64,000 nucleotides of DNA from Dryas octopetala (taxonomy: Eukaryota > Streptophyta > Magnoliopsida > Rosales > Rosaceae), in assembly GCA_963921425.1 (NCBI GenBank), contig OY992838.1, positions 14,818,001 through 14,882,000 of the forward strand, read 5' to 3'. Positions within the stretch are counted from its first letter, which is position 1; the number at the start of each line of letters is the position of its first letter. The notes under the pieces are model-generated. The model saw only the letters and a list, made by a program, of their open reading frames with translations. It was not told the DNA's origin and searched no databases. Positions 60,989 through 64,000 of the stretch are shown in pieces. The translations under genes and the position numbers were made by a program.

Positions 60989-63900
60989 TGTAACAACCCG
61001 ACCCAAATTTCTTTAAAAATTTGAAAATTTTTATTCAACTTTGTTCATTTTAAGAGATTTTATAAGGAAACGAAATTTAAAAGACCTCGGAAAATTCTTA
61101 CTAAATTACTTTAGAAATGTTTTAAGAATTCAATTGGTGTATTCACTGACAATTGATTTAACGTTATTTCAAAACTTATCGACTAAAAGTGTAACATTTT
61201 TAAATTTGTGAGACCCTATATCTTACAAGGATTTATTCTAAATATTTTGAGAAATTATTTTGATAATTTTGAGAATTTATTTGGTAAATAAAAAAAAAAA
61301 GTTTTGATATAATTGTTAATTTTCGTTTTAAATTGGGCTTAACCCAAAGTTGACTTTTTAAACTAGTGTGCTTTTGATTTTGACTTTTAGTCCGTTGGAT
61401 AGGTCTTGAGTCCACGAGTTCGTAGACATGTAGTACGCATTGATCCGAATTACGATTTAGGAGTTACAGATCATACAAGTGTAGGGCAATTGTGTAAAAT
61501 TGCACTTAAGGGTTTTTTAAAAAAATAAAAAAAAACCCACTTTTATTTCTGAAATCTCTCGTTCTCTTTCCTTAATTTCTCTAGAAATTTCTACAAATTT
61601 CTCTCCCTCTCTCTATTTATTTCTCTCTCTGCCTTCTCTTCCCCGTACCCTCCCCCTGCGCACACACCAGCCACCCTCCACTCACCATCACCGGCAACCC
61701 CTTGGCAGCCTCTGGCTCCGGCGAACACCCCCCCCCGAGCCTACTCTCTCTCCCCTCATTCTCTCTCTCCACGCACTCTCTCCCTGTTTTCTCCTCCCCC
61801 GCAACCCGCCCCTGCACATCAACCAACGTCCACCACTCTCGCCGCCGACCCAGCCTCACCGGCGCGACCCCACCGCACCGACCACCATCTCCCAATCACC
61901 CCCTTGCAGCCCAGCCCTCACACGAGAGCGAACAAGCCAGAAAATCCTCAGCCGCCGCCCCTCTCTTCGCTCAGCCATCTTCAGCCACCTGAGGTCACCG
62001 GCGTGCCTCCCCGACGCCGGCCAGCTCGCCAGCTCCTCCTCCAGCTAGCCCAGCCCGCGCGCACAGAAAACCCAGAAAAACCAGCGGTTTGGCTCCCCTC
62101 TGTTTCGCCAAATTTTCGGTTGAAATCCGGCGCCAATCACCTCCCTTGTAAGTGGGTTTTCTTCCTCTTTCTTTGGATTTGCATTTCCTCAGGTTTGTTA
62201 GCTCTGAAAATATAGAAATTTGAAACTTCAAATTATGGGATTTTAGGGCCATTTCGGAATTTCATGGATTATTGGATTAGAGTGTGTTCTTGTTGTTTTA
62301 TTGGATAAGTTTCATCTCTAGGAACTCCATTTTTGTTGTTAGAACGGAAAAATTAGAGAAATTTTGGAGAAATGGTGGATTTTGGTTTGTTACCGCCACC
62401 TTGAGCGGCTACAACGGTGGTTTCAACCACCCAGCCACCACTTCCCTTAGTTAATGTGTAAAACATATCCTTAATGAGTTGGATTGTGTTGAATAGGTGG
62501 ATGCCCCTTGGGTTGAAGGGAATTTCAATTTTGGATCATAATCGGACAGTCTTTAGATACCGAACTTACTCTCGGACGATGTACTCGATTGAGGGCAGCT
62601 ACGTAGATTTATTTTTGAGGTTTATATTTGGTTTTGGCTATGTCATTTATAGTTGGAAAGACGGAGTTATTGTAGAATTAATTTGAGATATTTTAATACT
62701 AATTTCGTTCTAGGGAGAGCCTTTCAATCAAAGTGAACATCGGACAAGTCTCTTTTAAGTTTAGGATTCGTTTTGGGATGTTTGGGCGATGTTGGGTTGA
62801 GCCAAGGGGATTCGAAGAAGGAAGTAGTGCTTACATGGTTAATATGCTTTAAGTAAATAAATCATTGGGTTAATTGATAATGGGTGTGACAATTAGGTTC
62901 AATATTTATTGTACACTTTAATTATTATCGAGTCAAGACTAATTGAAATTATTGTTTATTCTATAGGCGAGACGACCGGGGCTCATGACGATCCGGAGGA
63001 GGATCGAAGTTAGATTTTCTCACTATGAGTGGACTAACTTTTAATTTTTTTGAAATGTTTTATATGTTGATGATTAAATTCTATTACTTGGCTATATTGA
63101 GTTAATTTGAATTTAAGCTAAAGGATTTTTGAGTTAAAATTTGGTTTTTAAATTCTTCTTTCCTAAGTTTAAATTGATATTTATGGTTTTTGTATTCAAA
63201 GTTTCATGGATTTATGAATTTAGATATTGTGAGTTGAACAAATGCATATTTGATGAGTATGGTTTTGTTAAAGAAAGTTTAGAAGGATACGAAAGGATTT
63301 GAGTTTTGTTTTTATATATTTATGATTTGGTTGTGGAAAGTGGTTTCAAAATCACCCTTTTCAGTACCCTTTTGGTTATCAAGGTTGAATAGGTCTTTAG
63401 GACCCATTACAGCACACACATAGGCTTTGGGCCGTGTGTCGTGATGCTTGACCCTTTGGGGGTGGCTCTGCGTGCACATAAGACAGAAATTTCTGACTCT
63501 GCATGCGTATGACAGATTTTCGGCTCTGCGAATGTATGACAGGTTCTCCGGGTAACTGATTTGGTTTTTTTTTTTATAAATGTATTATACAGTTTTATTG
63601 CGGTCGTTTATTTTAAGTTTATAAGCTACTAAGAATTTTAATGTTTGAATTTTATTTGATAAAGAGTTTGTGCTTCGGTTTGGTTTATTGAATTATGATA
63701 GCAACTTTGAACGTGTTCTGAAAGCGTTTTAAAATTGGGGGATTTCAAAAAGCAACATGAGGTCTTAGAGTTAAACGTGTTTATAAAGGGTTTTTCTGAA
63801 AATGTATTTAATCTTTGATTTCATTTTCATTTAATTGTCCACTCACTGAGTCTATCTCACAGTTCTTCTTATTTGTCTTAAATTGTTTCCCCCAGGTAGT

Positions 63901-64000
63901 AGTTTCAGTGGAGGTCGAGCCAATCACGTCGAGGCATTTTACGTCCATTTCCCTACTCGGACCCTGTAGGCGTCATTTTATTTTTTTTGTAAAAATTCCT
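60989..64000 (+). mobile_element. Large LTR, copy 4, cut by window end
   Basis: It starts TGTAACAACCCGACCC and follows copy 1 closely: CT-rich tract (61550-61830), GC-rich part (to 62150), the phrase gccgtgtgtcgtgatgcttg at 63430, a short minisatellite with gctctgcgtg/tatgacag (63465-63545) and the conserved block with CCCCCAGG near 63890. By alignment with copy 1 about 300 bp remain beyond the window, so it cannot be said whether it is solo. The preceding five bases are tgtta (60984-60988). The open frames at 61617-62252 are low-complexity. Confidence 0.82.
63465..63545 (+). repeat. Short minisatellite in LTR copy 4
   Basis: About three short units contain ggctctgcgtg, gactctgcatgcgtatgacag and ggctctgcgaatgtatgacag. 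The place in the LTR is the same as for the arrays of copies 1-3, but the array is much shorter. Confidence 0.7.

Noticed and set aside
61617..62252. Open frames of 85-103 codons in LTR copy 4
   Set aside because: Same CT- and GC-rich LTR region as the other copies; frames are not conserved.

Overview
This window is plant nuclear DNA from a eudicot, possibly a woody species such as one of the Rosaceae; that placement is a guess from style, not proof. The DNA is AT-rich, its genes have many short GT-AG introns, and most of the sequence is nested transposable elements. I see no rRNA, tRNA, CRISPR array, bacterial operon or virus genome.

Layout. 1-2317: unassigned AT-rich DNA with one foldback MITE. 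2318-24547: a Ty1-copia retrotransposon on the minus strand (LTRs at 2318-2568 and 24301-24547, target duplication agaaa). Its 3' part is split by a 2.5 kb solo LTR (3170-5678, duplication caaac), and the gag-pol junction is split by a 13.1 kb CACTA DNA transposon (CACTA-1, 9032-22165, duplication aaa). CACTA-1 in turn holds a second solo LTR of the same family inside its transposase gene (11834-14915, duplication ttggg). 25635-37602: CACTA-2, a different family (duplication cat), with two apparently intact genes: a 12-exon gene for a protein with a Ulp1-type cysteine protease domain, and a TNP2-type transposase gene. Between them lies a twofold tandem copy of exon-intron-exon sequence from a GSK3/shaggy-like kinase gene.

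38247-42796: a six-exon AlkB-type RNA demethylase gene (ALKBH9/10-like), the best host gene here, but with an 8-bp frameshifting insertion in exon 4. Its introns carry a MITE and a minisatellite. 43626-46013: a hairpin element split by a solo LTR (43758-44661, duplication tatac), then LTR-like DNA. 46244 to about 55666: CACTA-3, a decayed relative of CACTA-1 that kept only a broken first gene and carries a third large solo LTR (47500-50835, duplication aagaa). A MITE follows at 55665-56039. 56882-59651: an annexin pseudogene and an LRR receptor kinase (MIK2-like) pseudogene. 60466-60988: a copia integrase remnant, split by a fourth copy of the large LTR that runs off the window end.

How the parts relate. 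In each CACTA element the TNP2 gene would supply the catalytic transposase, and the other gene a regulatory or DNA-binding protein; the subterminal repeats are the expected binding sites. CACTA-2 looks coding-competent. CACTA-1 has lost TNP2 to several mutations but kept its other gene open. CACTA-3 has lost TNP2 and its right end.
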